Assembly: GCA_934132775.1 (NCBI GenBank)
Contig: CAKPAA010000001.1
Location: 62,001-126,000 of the forward strand
DNA: 64,000 bases
Origin: an uncultured Clostridia bacterium
GTDB taxonomy: Bacteria > Bacillota > Clostridia > TANB77 > UBA1234
Reading direction: 5' to 3'
Part shown: positions 1 to 10,369 of the stretch, piece after piece
Numbering within the stretch: the stretch's first letter is position 1
Layout: each line of letters starts with the position of its first letter
Position numbers and translations under genes: made by a program
The notes under the pieces: model-generated
Databases searched by the model: none
Told to the model about the DNA's origin: nothing
Seen by the model: only the letters and a program-made list of their open reading frames with translations

Positions 1-137
1 CTTTAAAATGGTATTATTAACAATAATAACTCATAAAATATAAGTGAATATGTTATCAAACTATACTTTTTTCGTTTTTTTATAGACATTAAAAATATGA
101 TTATATATAATAAATTTGTTGATTGGAGGTCGACAAT

Positions 138-1514
138 ATGGAAAATATATTACAAGATAATTCAAAAAAAATACATATGATTGGTATTGGTGGAGTTAGT
201 ATGAGTGGAATTGCAGATATTATCACATCGATGGGCTTCAAAGTAACAGGCTCTGATATGAATAAATCTGCAACAACAGATAGATTAGAAAAACAAGGAA
301 TAAAAGTTTTCATAGGACATAGTGCCGAAAATGTTAAAGGAGCTGACATCGTTGTTTACACTGCCGCAATTAAGCAAGATAATCCAGAAATAGTAGAAGC
401 AAAACGACTAGGTTTAGAACTCATCGAAAGAAGCACATTTTTAGGACTACTTACAAAATTATATTCTGAAACCATATCAATTAGTGGAACACACGGAAAA
501 ACAACAACAACTTCAATGCTTTCACAAATATTCATTGAAGCAGAAAAAGACCCTAGCGTCCAAGTAGGTGCAGATTTAAAAATACTAGATGACCAAAATT
601 ATAGAGTTGGTAAAAGCGATTACTTTATTGTAGAATCTTGCGAATATGTCAGAAGCTTTTTGCAGTTCTTCCCTAAAACAGCAGTCGTTTTAAACATTGA
701 AGCAGACCACCTTGACTGCTACAAAGACATCGACGATATAAAAAGTGCCTTTAACTCATTTTTAGATATTCCGCCAGAAGATGGACTTATTATCTTAAAT
801 GCAGATGATAAAAACTGTCTTGAAATATCTAAAAATCATAAAGCGAAAGTAATAACATTTGCCATTAACAACACATTTGCTGACTGGACAGCTAAAAACG
901 TTACGCTTAATAAAAATGGTGGATATTCTTTCGTTGCCACTTGCAAAAATGATGAAGTGCCAGTTACACTAAATGTTCCAGGGCATCATAACGTTTATAA
1001 TGCACTTGCAAGCATAGCAGTAGCAAGATATTATGGTATCTCAGCCGAAAAAATAGCACAAGCTTTAAGTGATTTCAGAGGTGCAAGCAGACGATTCGAA
1101 TATGTTGGAACAGTAAAAGGTGCAACAATATACGACGACTACGCACATCATCCAACAGAAATTAAAGCAACAATAAGTTCAGCAAAAAATATGAAATATA
1201 ACAAACTATGGGTAATCTTCCAGCCCCACACATACACAAGAACTTATACCCTATTTGACGAATTTGTAAAAGCCTTTGAGGGCGTAGACAACACAATAAT
1301 TTTAGACATTTATGCTGCACGTGAAAAAGACACTGGTTTAGTATCTTCTAAACAACTTGCCGAAAAAGTAAACGAATATTCAAAAAATTGTAAATACATT
1401 CCAACACTAGAAGAAGCAAAAGAATATGTGCTAAACAATATTCAAAGCGATGATATCATATTAACAGTTGGAGCCGGCTCTATTACTAAACTTGGAAGAA
1501 TGTTAATGGAATAA
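138..1514 (+). CDS. murC: UDP-N-acetylmuramate--L-alanine ligase MurC
   Basis: Cytoplasmic Mur ligase that adds L-alanine to UDP-MurNAc, the first amino-acid step of the peptidoglycan stem peptide. The glycine-rich N-terminal nucleotide fold (IGIGG near residue 15), the Mur-ligase P-loop GTHGKTTTT near residue 117 and the YDDYAHHP block near residue 332 are all present, and 458 residues is a normal MurC length. The frame is open from a TTG at 123, but TTGGAGGT at 123-130 is clearly the ribosome binding site of the ATG at 138, so the shorter start is chosen. The gene stands alone on the plus strand; I saw no convincing promoter in the 137 bases before it. Confidence 0.97.
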   Translation: MENILQDNSKKIHMIGIGGVSMSGIADIITSMGFKVTGSDMNKSATTDRLEKQGIKVFIGHSAENVKGADIVVYTAAIKQDNPEIVEAKRLGLELIERSTFLGLLTKLYSETISISGTHGKTTTTSMLSQIFIEAEKDPSVQVGADLKILDDQNYRVGKSDYFIVESCEYVRSFLQFFPKTAVVLNIEADHLDCYKDIDDIKSAFNSFLDIPPEDGLIILNADDKNCLEISKNHKAKVITFAINNTFADWTAKNVTLNKNGGYSFVATCKNDEVPVTLNVPGHHNVYNALASIAVARYYGISAEKIAQALSDFRGASRRFEYVGTVKGATIYDDYAHHPTEIKATISSAKNMKYNKLWVIFQPHTYTRTYTLFDEFVKAFEGVDNTIILDIYAAREKDTGLVSSKQLAEKVNEYSKNCKYIPTLEEAKEYVLNNIQSDDIILTVGAGSITKLGRMLME

Positions 1515-1569
1515 AAATTACTAACAAAGTGGTAATAAAATTAAATACTTAAAATAAAAAAGTATACTA

Positions 1570-1691
1570 AGGGATTTTTTCTACACACTCGAATATAATA
1601 CGAATTTTAATATTTAGGAGTATGTAGAAAAGTTTGTGCTAGTTCACATAAACATTTCTATGTGCTCAGGGAATATAAAAAGTCCCTTTTT
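1570..1691 (+). ncRNA. Candidate multi-branched structured RNA, unassigned
   Basis: Between the convergent ends of murC and mreB lies a nested fold: an outer helix 1570-1579 with 1678-1687 (10 pairs, one G-U), an inner helix TCTACA 1580-1585 with TGTAGA 1623-1628, and a hairpin CACATA 1645-1650 with TATGTG 1659-1664. On the plus strand the outer helix runs straight into a T tract at 1687-1691, as an intrinsic terminator would. It may be an elaborate murC terminator or a short noncoding RNA; no known family was recognised, and the strand is a guess from the T tract. Confidence 0.3.
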
Positions 1692-1701
1692 CTAAAAATA
1701 A

Positions 1702-1740
1702 TTAAGTGGCAGTGCCTAATTTTGAGACACTGCCACTTAA
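1702..1740 (-). terminator. Intrinsic terminator after mreB
   Basis: A perfect 13-bp inverted repeat (1702-1714 with 1728-1740, starting TTAAGTGGCAGTG) has a 13-base loop. Read on the minus strand it is followed by TTATTTTTAGA, a usable U tract. It lies 69 bases beyond the mreB stop. Confidence 0.75.
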
Positions 1741-1808
1741 CAATTTCATATCTATTTTCTCGATTTTGATATTTTCATAAAAAAAACTTAGCTAGCATTT
1801 ATTTTTTT

Positions 1809-2831
1809 CTAATACTGTGGCATTCTTCTTCTTAAATCTAATTGTTGTAACATTTCTTCATTTTCAAGTGCTTTGCCTGTGCCAAGTGCAACACAAGAAA
1901 CTGATTCTTCGGCTATCATAACAGGTATTCCTGTTTTTTCTTGAATCAATTTATCTAGTCCATATACTAGGCAACCTCCGCCAGTCATATATATTCCTCT
2001 ATCGCTTATATCTGCTGATAATTCAGGTGGTGTTCTTTCTAACACAGAGAAAACAGCTTCAACAATCATAGCTGCTGGCTCTTGCAAAGCTTCCAATATA
2101 TCATCTGAATTTACTGTTAAGTTAACTGGAAGTCCTGTTTTTAAATGCCTTCCTCTAACTTCCATTTCAAGCCTTTGCATCCTTGGATATACGCAACCGA
2201 TATTTATTTTCAAGTCTTCTGCTGTTCTTTCTCCAAGTATTACGTTATATTTTCTTTTTATGTACTTTATTATGTACTCATCGAATTTATTTCCTGCAAC
2301 TTTTATAGATGTACTTGCAACAGCTCCACCTAGAGAAATTACTGCTATGTCTGTTGTTCCACCACCCATATCTACAACCATACTTCCACAAGCCTTATTT
2401 ATGTCAAGACCTGCCCCAATAGCTGCTGCTATTGGCTCTTCTATCAAATAAACTTTTCTTGCTCCTGCCTGTGTTGCAGCATCAACAACTGCTTTTTTCT
2501 CAACCTCAGTTACTCCTGATGGAACGCAAACCATTATTGTAGGTGCCATTACAAACTTTCCACATACTTTTCTAATAAAATATTTTAGCATTTTTTCAGT
2601 TACTGAGTAATCTGAAATTACACCGTCTTTAAGTGGTCTAATTGCCACTATATTTCCTGGTGTTCTTCCCAACATTCTTCTAGCTTCTTCTCCAACTGAA
2701 ACAACTTCTCCTGTGTTTCTATCTATAGCTACAACTGATGGTTCTCTAAGCACTATTCCCTTCCCTTTAACGTGTACAAGCACTGTTGCTGTTCCTAAAT
2801 CTATTCCAATAGATTGACCGAAGCCGAACAT
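1809..2831 (-). CDS. mreB: Rod shape-determining protein MreB/Mbl
   Basis: Actin-like ATPase that polymerises at the membrane and guides lateral cell-wall synthesis. The actin-fold phosphate motifs are visible: GIDLGTATVLV close to the N-terminus, VVDMGGGTTD in the middle and the C-terminal adenosine motif MTGGG. The frame extends upstream to a TTG at 2873, but that extension is a basic stretch containing the ribosome binding site AGAAAGAGG; the ATG at 2831 is 9 bases from it and gives the family N-terminus MFGFG, 340 residues in all. No mreC or mreD is adjacent, so it resembles the stand-alone mbl-type copy more than the mreBCD copy. It has its own promoter at 2905-2933. Confidence 0.93.
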   Translation of the reverse strand: MFGFGQSIGIDLGTATVLVHVKGKGIVLREPSVVAIDRNTGEVVSVGEEARRMLGRTPGNIVAIRPLKDGVISDYSVTEKMLKYFIRKVCGKFVMAPTIMVCVPSGVTEVEKKAVVDAATQAGARKVYLIEEPIAAAIGAGLDINKACGSMVVDMGGGTTDIAVISLGGAVASTSIKVAGNKFDEYIIKYIKRKYNVILGERTAEDLKINIGCVYPRMQRLEMEVRGRHLKTGLPVNLTVNSDDILEALQEPAAMIVEAVFSVLERTPPELSADISDRGIYMTGGGCLVYGLDKLIQEKTGIPVMIAEESVSCVALGTGKALENEEMLQQLDLRRRMPQY

Positions 2832-2904
2832 CAGCATCAACCTCTTTCTCTTACAATTTCTATTTTTGTTCAATTTGTTACGAATCTTTTACGTTTCTGT
2901 TACA

Positions 2905-2933
2905 ATTATATTACATTGATTTAAAAATATCAA
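2905..2933 (-). promoter_or_regulatory. Sigma-A promoter for mreB
   Basis: Read on the minus strand: TTGATA, 17-base spacer, TATAAT. It lies between the addA stop and mreB and would give a leader of roughly 65 bases. Confidence 0.8.
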
Positions 2934-2947
2934 ACTATTTTTGCTAT

Positions 2948-5900
2948 TTATGTCTTTATTTCTTTTCCCATACTAAACGAGTATATATATGTTCCCTTTA
3001 CTTTCTTGCCTGTTGTTGTTTCTAATGCTCTTTTATAGTATTCTAACTGACTTTTATATCTGTTTTTAAATTCATTTTCATCATAAAGTTTATCGCTCTT
3101 GTAGTCAATTACTATGATACCGTCATCATATTCACAATATAAGTCTATAACACCTTGTACCATTATTTCATCGTTTGCTGACGCGTCTTCAACTTTGAAA
3201 ACTTCCTTGGCAGTCATATTTAAGTTAAACGGTGTTTCTTTATGTATACTGTTTGAATGTTTGATTTCTTCAAATAACTTGCTATTTAAGAATCTTTCAA
3301 TATCATTTTTTAGTCTTTTTCTTGTTTCTTCGTCTTCAACATTTTCAAGGATTTCATCAACATTTAACTTATTAAAATCTAGCTTTTCCATTTTGTTATG
3401 TAGCAAAGTTCCGTATATAACTCCAACTGTTGCTTTTTCATCTATAAAGTCTGGTACTTCAATATCTTTAAGGGCTTTTGTGTCTGTATAATCGTATATA
3501 TCGTTTAGCCTTTTTAACTCACTTACAGACATCTTGCTAGGAAGTTTTGTTGAAGTTATATATGGGTATACCCAATTAAATCTCTCGCCTATGTATTTGC
3601 TCTCACTTTCTAGATTTCCACCAATTGAAGTTTCTTTTTCTAGCATTTGAGAAACTGGCTGACTTATTCCTAAAACATCTTCATAACTCCAAGTCTTTAT
3701 TTCCCAGTCGTTTTCCTTAGATAATGCTACTTTACATATCCAATCGGCATAGTTCTTCGCATTACTTATTCCATACATACTGATCGGCTTTTCCCACTCA
3801 TCCATTCTCTTATCTAAATTTTGTGTTAATGCTGTTATTATTAACTTTTCTCTGGCTCTTGTCATAGCAACATATAAAATTCTCATTTCTTCTGCTAGTA
3901 ATTCTCTTTGGTTTTGAAGTTTTATCGCAAGTTTTGGAATGCTTTCATATGTTATCCTTTTTTTGACGTTTATTATATCAACACCCAAACCTAAGTCTTG
4001 ATGGAATATTATTTTATTGCTTAAATCTCTTGTATTAAATTTTCTTCCCGTACCACATAAGAAAACTATTGGAAACTCCAAGCCTTTACTCTTATGTATG
4101 CTCATTATTCTTACGACATTGTCGCTCTCCGAAAGTTCACTTGGTGCATCAAAATCTCCTGACGACGTCTTTACATTTTCTATAAATATTAAAAAATTAT
4201 ATAAGCCCTTAAATGAAGATTTACTGTATTCACCAGCTTTTTTTAGTAATACTTTCAAGTTGTTTTGCCTTACCTCACCATTTGGTAATAATGACACATA
4301 ATAATAGTAGCCTGTGTTTTCATATAGATATGAAACGAATTCATCAATTGCATGATATCTCGACTTTTCACGCCACATACTTAATTTTTCTATGAATGCC
4401 TTCGCTTTTTCGTCTCCATTTGACATCGCAATTGTAAGTGCATCATAGAAACTGCATTTTTTATCATACATACGAATTTTTGTTAATTCGTTAACATCAA
4501 AACCACCAATAGGAGACCTCAAAACTGCAAGCAGTGGAATGTCTTGATATGGATTGTCTATTATTTTTAATAGAGATAATATAATTTGGACCTCTGCATT
4601 ATCAAAGTAACCAGATTTAACATCAACATATACAGGAATATTTCTAGTAGCCATTTCTTCTGATAAAGTTTCAGTGTAGCCCTTTGTAGCTCTTAGTAGA
4701 ATTACTATGTCAGAATATGTAGCCTTTCTCATACTTTTTGTATTTTTATCATATATTTCAAAGTTATCAACAAGTTCTTCTATTCTTTTAGCTACTACTC
4801 TTGCTTCTAGTTGAGGCTTTTCTTCAATGTCATCATCAACTATTATTGCATCTTCCTCAGATACCTTTTTATCTATTATGTGCAACTCTGCTGTTTTGCC
4901 TTTAACAGGATAATAAGACGCACCAAATTTTAAATATTCCCTCTCTGTGTAGTCTATTTCTCCGGTTTCTTTAAACATAATATTTTTAAATATAAAGTTA
5001 ACCTCATCTATTATATTTTCATTACTTCTAAAATTCTTAAATAATAATATTTTATTTTCTTTGCTATTATTAGTTGCCTCATAATTAGCATACGAATTAT
5101 ACTTCTCTAAAAATAGTTCTGGCTTAGCTTGTCTAAATTTATAAATACTCTGCTTAACGTCTCCAACCATAAACACACTATCATTTGCTATTTTCGTTAA
5201 TATTTCTTCTTGTATTAAATTACTGTCCTGATATTCATCAATCAATATTTCCGAATATTTATTTTTAAAGTCTCTTACAACATCTTCGTTTTCTTCAAAC
5301 AGTTTTAAGCACAAGTGTTCTATGTCAGAAAAATCTAATAAGTTTTTTTCGCTCTTTTTCTTTTTAAACTTTTCATCAAAAGCTTTTACTATGCTATATA
5401 TCACATTTAAGTTTGCATATACATATTCAATATCTTTTAAAATCTCTTCTGATGTTGATATGTACACTTTTTCCTTAAAATAATCATCTATTAAACTTTT
5501 CATCTTTTTACGTGCATCTTGAACATATTTTCTTGTTTCTTCATCAAGTTTTGGTGCACGTTTTAATGGTGAAAATTCTATTTTTCTAAATTCTTCATAA
5601 TAATCGTCCCACTTAAAATTATTTTTTCGTAAAGCTTCTAGCTTAAAAATGTCTTCTTGAATTATTTGCAAATAATTTATTGCATCTGGAAGTGGCAATA
5701 ATTCTTCTTCAACAGTTTTTAACTCTTCTACTATTTCTTGAATTGTTTTTCTAGTATATCTTATTAGCATCTTTCCCCAAGGAGTATCAGAAAAATCACT
5801 TTCCCCAGTGCTATACATATCACATTTTTCAGCCAGCCATTCAAGTGGTTTTGGACAACTTTGAATAAACTTATGTATTGTCAAAATAAGATTTACCAAA

Positions 5901-6397
5901 TTTTCGTCTGACTTGTTATTTGAATAAGCATCTAAAACTTCAATAATACTAACGTCGTTTGTTTCATACAATTCTTCTAACACTTCATCAATAGCTTCTA
6001 ATCTTAGCAGCTCATTTTCAGTGTTATCTGCTATTTTGAAATTAGGATCTATATCTATTTTATAGAAATAATCTTTTATAGCTTTTTTGCAGAAAGCATC
6101 TATTGTCATTATGCTTGATCTATTCAAATAAAGAATTTGCTTTTGCAACGACGGATTTGTGTTTACCTCATCATAAAGTCTTGCACGAATACGCTCTTTC
6201 ATTTCGCTTGCAGCAGCATTTGTGAATGTTACTATAAGCATTTTATCTATATCAACTTTATCGTCTATTACTTTTCGTATTATTCTTTCAACTAAAACAG
6301 CTGTTTTTCCACTACCAGCACCAGCAGCAACTAATACTTTTGAATTTCTAACATCAATTGCCTCCTGCTGCTCCTTCGTCCACTTTACATCTGCCAT
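2948..6397 (-). CDS. addA: ATP-dependent helicase/nuclease subunit A (AddA)
   Basis: UvrD-type 3'-5' helicase and nuclease half of the AddAB double-strand-break repair complex, the Firmicute counterpart of RecBCD. Walker A AAGAGSGKT is at residues 24-32, the DEYQD Walker B box near 390, the VGDVKQSIYKFR motif shortly after, and the C-terminal helicase motif VAMTRAREK near 830. The RecB-type nuclease motif VIDYKS is near the C-terminus. 1149 residues is close to the usual length of about 1200. ATG follows AAGGAGAAA. It is the last gene of the lepA operon, 36 bases after addB. Confidence 0.97.
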   Translation of the reverse strand: MADVKWTKEQQEAIDVRNSKVLVAAGAGSGKTAVLVERIIRKVIDDKVDIDKMLIVTFTNAAASEMKERIRARLYDEVNTNPSLQKQILYLNRSSIMTIDAFCKKAIKDYFYKIDIDPNFKIADNTENELLRLEAIDEVLEELYETNDVSIIEVLDAYSNNKSDENLVNLILTIHKFIQSCPKPLEWLAEKCDMYSTGESDFSDTPWGKMLIRYTRKTIQEIVEELKTVEEELLPLPDAINYLQIIQEDIFKLEALRKNNFKWDDYYEEFRKIEFSPLKRAPKLDEETRKYVQDARKKMKSLIDDYFKEKVYISTSEEILKDIEYVYANLNVIYSIVKAFDEKFKKKKSEKNLLDFSDIEHLCLKLFEENEDVVRDFKNKYSEILIDEYQDSNLIQEEILTKIANDSVFMVGDVKQSIYKFRQAKPELFLEKYNSYANYEATNNSKENKILLFKNFRSNENIIDEVNFIFKNIMFKETGEIDYTEREYLKFGASYYPVKGKTAELHIIDKKVSEEDAIIVDDDIEEKPQLEARVVAKRIEELVDNFEIYDKNTKSMRKATYSDIVILLRATKGYTETLSEEMATRNIPVYVDVKSGYFDNAEVQIILSLLKIIDNPYQDIPLLAVLRSPIGGFDVNELTKIRMYDKKCSFYDALTIAMSNGDEKAKAFIEKLSMWREKSRYHAIDEFVSYLYENTGYYYYVSLLPNGEVRQNNLKVLLKKAGEYSKSSFKGLYNFLIFIENVKTSSGDFDAPSELSESDNVVRIMSIHKSKGLEFPIVFLCGTGRKFNTRDLSNKIIFHQDLGLGVDIINVKKRITYESIPKLAIKLQNQRELLAEEMRILYVAMTRAREKLIITALTQNLDKRMDEWEKPISMYGISNAKNYADWICKVALSKENDWEIKTWSYEDVLGISQPVSQMLEKETSIGGNLESESKYIGERFNWVYPYITSTKLPSKMSVSELKRLNDIYDYTDTKALKDIEVPDFIDEKATVGVIYGTLLHNKMEKLDFNKLNVDEILENVEDEETRKRLKNDIERFLNSKLFEEIKHSNSIHKETPFNLNMTAKEVFKVEDASANDEIMVQGVIDLYCEYDDGIIVIDYKSDKLYDENEFKNRYKSQLEYYKRALETTTGKKVKGTYIYSFSMGKEIKT

Positions 6398-6433
6398 TAG
6401 CTTTCTCCTTTCATTCTTGCTAATCGTTACATA

Positions 6434-9400
6434 TTAAAACAATTTTATCTGTTCAAATACTTCTTCATTTTTTAGTTCATTAACCATTCTAAACTTGTTG
6501 CCTAATTCTCTGTCAAAGTTACAAATCTCTTTGTAATCGCAATATTCGCAAGGCGTATGTTTCTTATTTTTTATTGGTTCATTTTTTATATCCCCATCTA
6601 AAATTTCTTCTGCAAACTCTTTTAAAAGCTTCTTAGTATGCTTACACAAGTCTTTTAATTGCTCTTGTGTAGCAACAGGCATTTTTGTAAATGACCCATC
6701 TTTCTTAACACCTAAATTTAAGTTTTGAGATTCAGTTGTCATATTTGTGTCCATTGCTTTGACTAGCTTAACATCAGCAAGAATTATTCCATTCATTTTT
6801 AATTTAGTTCTAATTTCATTTTCGATTTCTTCTGGTGTAATATCCTTCTTAGTTGATATTATTGGGTCATCAAGTTTTAAATATAGTGCGCCACCAGGAG
6901 TATATTCTTTTTCGCTTGCAACATCAAGATATGTTATAAGTTGCAATTGAAGTCCATAGTAAACATTAGAAAGGTTTATTTCTTTTGCAGAAGACTTATA
7001 GTCAATGATTCTAACATATTTATTATCTTCTGTTTTTGCAATGTCTAACCTGTCTATTTTTCCGTTTAAAAGTAATGTATTTCCATCTTTTAGTTCAATC
7101 TTTAATGCCGGATATTCTTTATCAACTCCAAAATTTATTTCACTACCTGCAACATCAAATTCGCTATTTTTTATGTGCATTGTTATAATCCATAAAACTC
7201 TTTTTATAACACGCTTTAATTTAATATTCATAAACTTTAAACGATTACTACTCGTAAGAATTTGATACCTTAACTCACCCAAAGTATCATCAACAATCTT
7301 ATCGGCAATATAATCAATTTCTTCTTTTTCAAGCTCTCTCCAACTCAAATTATTTTTTTCTAAATATTTAGAAAACTTATCTAATATATCGTGCATAAAA
7401 ACACCAATATCCGGGGTTTCAAGTTTAAAAACTTTCCTCTCTTTTATATTAAGACCATATCTTAAATAAAACATAAACGGACAAGATGCAAAAGTTTCCA
7501 TCTTAGAGACACTAGAATTCATCGTTGAACCATAGAGCCCTCTTGCATTAGCACTGCTGATTCTTCCAACACTATTATCAAATTCTAGTCCACTTTTTAT
7601 AAGTGACACAAAATTCGGATTATTTTTCTCATACCACTTGTATACGCCAAGCCATCTTTTATCTATTTTATCATTAGTTTTTATCTCTCTAATATTAAGT
7701 GCAAGATGTGTAAAAGTTGATTCTTGTGTGTTTATCAAGTCTTTAAAATCAACTTCTTTAACTAAATAATCAAACTTTGTAATATTTTTAAATAATTTTT
7801 TTATCTGATTTATAACAGAAGATGGTCTCAAAGTCGTTCCTGCATCATCAGTTATAGGATATGATAGATGTAACTCATCGCTTGGTGTTGTCAAAATTTT
7901 ATAGATATTAAAATTTTCCTCTAACAACATCATTTTTGTATCCTTTGCAAGCTCAACTTCATTCTCCATTAAAATATTTCTCTCATTATCATTTAAAAAT
8001 CCCTCTTCATTATATTGCATTGGAAATATTCCATCGTTAACTCCAACAACATACAAAACTTTTATGTGTGAGTTTTTTGAACGTGCAATATCACCAATCA
8101 CGATTTGATCTTTGCTAGTTGGAATTAAACCTATTTCTTGCGTTAATATTCCTTGTTTCAAAACAGAAGCATATTTTTCAAAAGTAATATTATCTTCTCC
8201 CATTGTTTGCACTAACTCGTCAAGAAGTTTCATAAATATATTCCAAACTTGAACGTAGCTGTTAGCAAACATAGCTTCTGCACTTGATGTATTATCCTTA
8301 ACTTTCTCAAGAAAGTCTTTTAAATTTTTTTCTACTTCAATATCTATTAAAAATTCATAAATCGCCACCGTTAGTTCCCTAACTGTCTTCTTTTTATCAA
8401 GTTTCGACATAAAGTTTACTATTGGTGTCACAACTTTTTCTCTTATAGTATTTATTTTTTTGTTTGTCTCTTCGTTATCATATTTCCATTCTTGAAGCCA
8501 TTTTAAGCCCTTTATTCCATATTTCAATACGTAGTTTTCTATTACATCAACATCATTAAAATCAGAAATATTTGAAAGACCCGTCTTTAAATAAGTTATT
8601 ATGCTCTCTGTCTGAAAGTTCTTGCTAGCAATATCTAATATAGCAAGCACCAAAGAAATAAGAGGTTGCATTGATAAATCTGTTTTTGCATCGATAAAAT
8701 AAGGAATACCGTATCTCTCAAACAACATCTTAAATATAGGTTTATAACTTTCTACATTTCTAGTCGCAACTAGAATATTCTCATATCTATAATTTTCATC
8801 CCTAACCTTTTTTAATATATCAATTGCAATATTTTCAACTTCACTATATAAATTTGAATTTATTGAAATATCAATGTGCTTCGTGTTCTCATTATATGTC
8901 TCATTAGAAATAACATTATAATACTTTTCTAAGAATCTTAATTCATCATTATTAAACTTTTTGCTTTCATTTTCTAAAAATATTTCTTCAACATTTGAAA
9001 ATCTTTTTAATTTTTCTATTGTCTTCTTATTAAGTAAAAACAATTCACTATTTTCACTATCTGCCGATATTGCAATTGTAAGATCTGCTCTTTTATTTAT
9101 GGCTTTCACAACTTCAATCTCTTGTGGGGTGAAACCATCAAAGCCGTCAATCCATATCTTAGCACCATTTATAAACTTTGAATTATCAATAAATTTTAGC
9201 ACTGCATTAAGGTCATCATCTGTGTCTAAAAATTTATCTCCAATTCTTCTTTGATATTCTGCATATATGTACGCAAGTTCTCTTAACTTACTCGTTAGTC
9301 TTCCATCTTTAACATTTGCATTTAACAAAATCTCCGGCGTAACATTATATCTTTTAAACTCAGATATTAAATCACAAACAGTTGAAACAAGCCCAGGCTT

Positions 9401-9733
9401 TCTATCAACACCATTTAACAATGTTAAATCTTTTTCTAAGTCTTTCATTATTGAATAAACAAGCATTGCTTTCCCCGGTTTTGTTATATTTTGCATTTTA
9501 TATCCAAATTCATTATATATCCTGTGGCATAATCTTTTAAACGAAAAAACTTGTACCTCTAACGTACCACCTCTATTTATCGCTTTGGAAATATCATATT
9601 CAGCAGTAAGTGCAAATTGTTCCGGCACAATATAAATTAGAGGCCCATCATAGGCCTCTTCCAAGTTTTGTTTTATTTCATTCATACAGTAATAGCTTTT
9701 ACCATAGCCTGCTCTTCCTATTATTAACTTCAT
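6434..9733 (-). CDS. addB: ATP-dependent helicase/nuclease subunit B (AddB)
   Basis: Partner of AddA in double-strand-break end processing; the family provides a second nuclease domain and an iron-sulfur staple. The N-terminal Walker A GRAGYGKS is at residues 6-13. The RecB-type nuclease core RIIDYKSS is in the last third. The cluster cysteines are visible as a single Cys in CPFMFYLRYG and a C-terminal set in CEYCDYKEICNF. 1099 residues matches the family. ATG follows AAGAGGATG. It sits 23 bases after scpB and 36 before addA, so the three are cotranscribed. Confidence 0.96.
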   Translation of the reverse strand: MKLIIGRAGYGKSYYCMNEIKQNLEEAYDGPLIYIVPEQFALTAEYDISKAINRGGTLEVQVFSFKRLCHRIYNEFGYKMQNITKPGKAMLVYSIMKDLEKDLTLLNGVDRKPGLVSTVCDLISEFKRYNVTPEILLNANVKDGRLTSKLRELAYIYAEYQRRIGDKFLDTDDDLNAVLKFIDNSKFINGAKIWIDGFDGFTPQEIEVVKAINKRADLTIAISADSENSELFLLNKKTIEKLKRFSNVEEIFLENESKKFNNDELRFLEKYYNVISNETYNENTKHIDISINSNLYSEVENIAIDILKKVRDENYRYENILVATRNVESYKPIFKMLFERYGIPYFIDAKTDLSMQPLISLVLAILDIASKNFQTESIITYLKTGLSNISDFNDVDVIENYVLKYGIKGLKWLQEWKYDNEETNKKINTIREKVVTPIVNFMSKLDKKKTVRELTVAIYEFLIDIEVEKNLKDFLEKVKDNTSSAEAMFANSYVQVWNIFMKLLDELVQTMGEDNITFEKYASVLKQGILTQEIGLIPTSKDQIVIGDIARSKNSHIKVLYVVGVNDGIFPMQYNEEGFLNDNERNILMENEVELAKDTKMMLLEENFNIYKILTTPSDELHLSYPITDDAGTTLRPSSVINQIKKLFKNITKFDYLVKEVDFKDLINTQESTFTHLALNIREIKTNDKIDKRWLGVYKWYEKNNPNFVSLIKSGLEFDNSVGRISSANARGLYGSTMNSSVSKMETFASCPFMFYLRYGLNIKERKVFKLETPDIGVFMHDILDKFSKYLEKNNLSWRELEKEEIDYIADKIVDDTLGELRYQILTSSNRLKFMNIKLKRVIKRVLWIITMHIKNSEFDVAGSEINFGVDKEYPALKIELKDGNTLLLNGKIDRLDIAKTEDNKYVRIIDYKSSAKEINLSNVYYGLQLQLITYLDVASEKEYTPGGALYLKLDDPIISTKKDITPEEIENEIRTKLKMNGIILADVKLVKAMDTNMTTESQNLNLGVKKDGSFTKMPVATQEQLKDLCKHTKKLLKEFAEEILDGDIKNEPIKNKKHTPCEYCDYKEICNFDRELGNKFRMVNELKNEEVFEQIKLF

Positions 9734-9756
9734 TTGTACACATCCTCTTTTAATAG

Positions 9757-10326
9757 TTAATCATTTTCGATTTTCATCTGATTCTCATACTGATTCTCTT
9801 CATTAACCGTTTCTCGCAAATCAGGTAACTCTGGCAAATCTTTAAGCGATGTATAACCAAACATTTTTAAAAACTCTTCTGTGGTTCTATACATCATTGG
9901 TCTTCCTGGTGCGTTCATTTTTCCGGCTTCTTCAACCAAATCATATTCTATCAATTTATTAAGAGCACTATCTGATGAAACTCCTCTAATCTTTTCAATT
10001 TCAGCCCTAGTAGCATTTTGATTATATGCAACTATTGAAAGTACCTCTAATGCGGCTTGTGAAAGTGTTGGCTTGGGTCTATTGTCTAGCATCGTGCAAA
10101 TGTATGAATAAAATTTTTCAAGCGTAGCTAATTGATACGCATCATTAACTTTAATAACTTGAATCCCACTATTTCTTTCTATTAGACGGATTCTCAAATC
10201 TTCAATTGCATTTACGACGTCACTTACTTCAACTTCTAGTATTTCAGCAATTACCGCAGGTTTTACAGGCTTGCCATTTGCAAACATCATTGCCTCAACA
10301 GCTTGCATCAATTCTTCTTTTTCCAT
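9757..10326 (-). CDS. scpB: Segregation and condensation protein B (ScpB)
   Basis: Winged-helix dimer that binds ScpA and SMC in the bacterial condensin complex, needed for chromosome compaction and segregation. The 189-residue protein has the tandem winged-helix layout of the family, with the conserved block QAALEVLSIVAYNQ near residue 90 and the motif RGVSSDSALNKLIE after it. ATG follows AGGAGATAAACGAT. No scpA is in the window, although scpA is often next to scpB in Firmicutes; here it is between rlmB and addB. Confidence 0.95.
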   Translation of the reverse strand: MEKEELMQAVEAMMFANGKPVKPAVIAEILEVEVSDVVNAIEDLRIRLIERNSGIQVIKVNDAYQLATLEKFYSYICTMLDNRPKPTLSQAALEVLSIVAYNQNATRAEIEKIRGVSSDSALNKLIEYDLVEEAGKMNAPGRPMMYRTTEEFLKMFGYTSLKDLPELPDLRETVNEENQYENQMKIEND

Positions 10327-10369
10327 ATCGTTTATCTCCTATATTCTTCGATACTATACTTATAGAATA

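Noticed and set aside
123..137. TTG start of MurC at 123
   Set aside because: These bases are the ribosome binding site of the ATG at 138.
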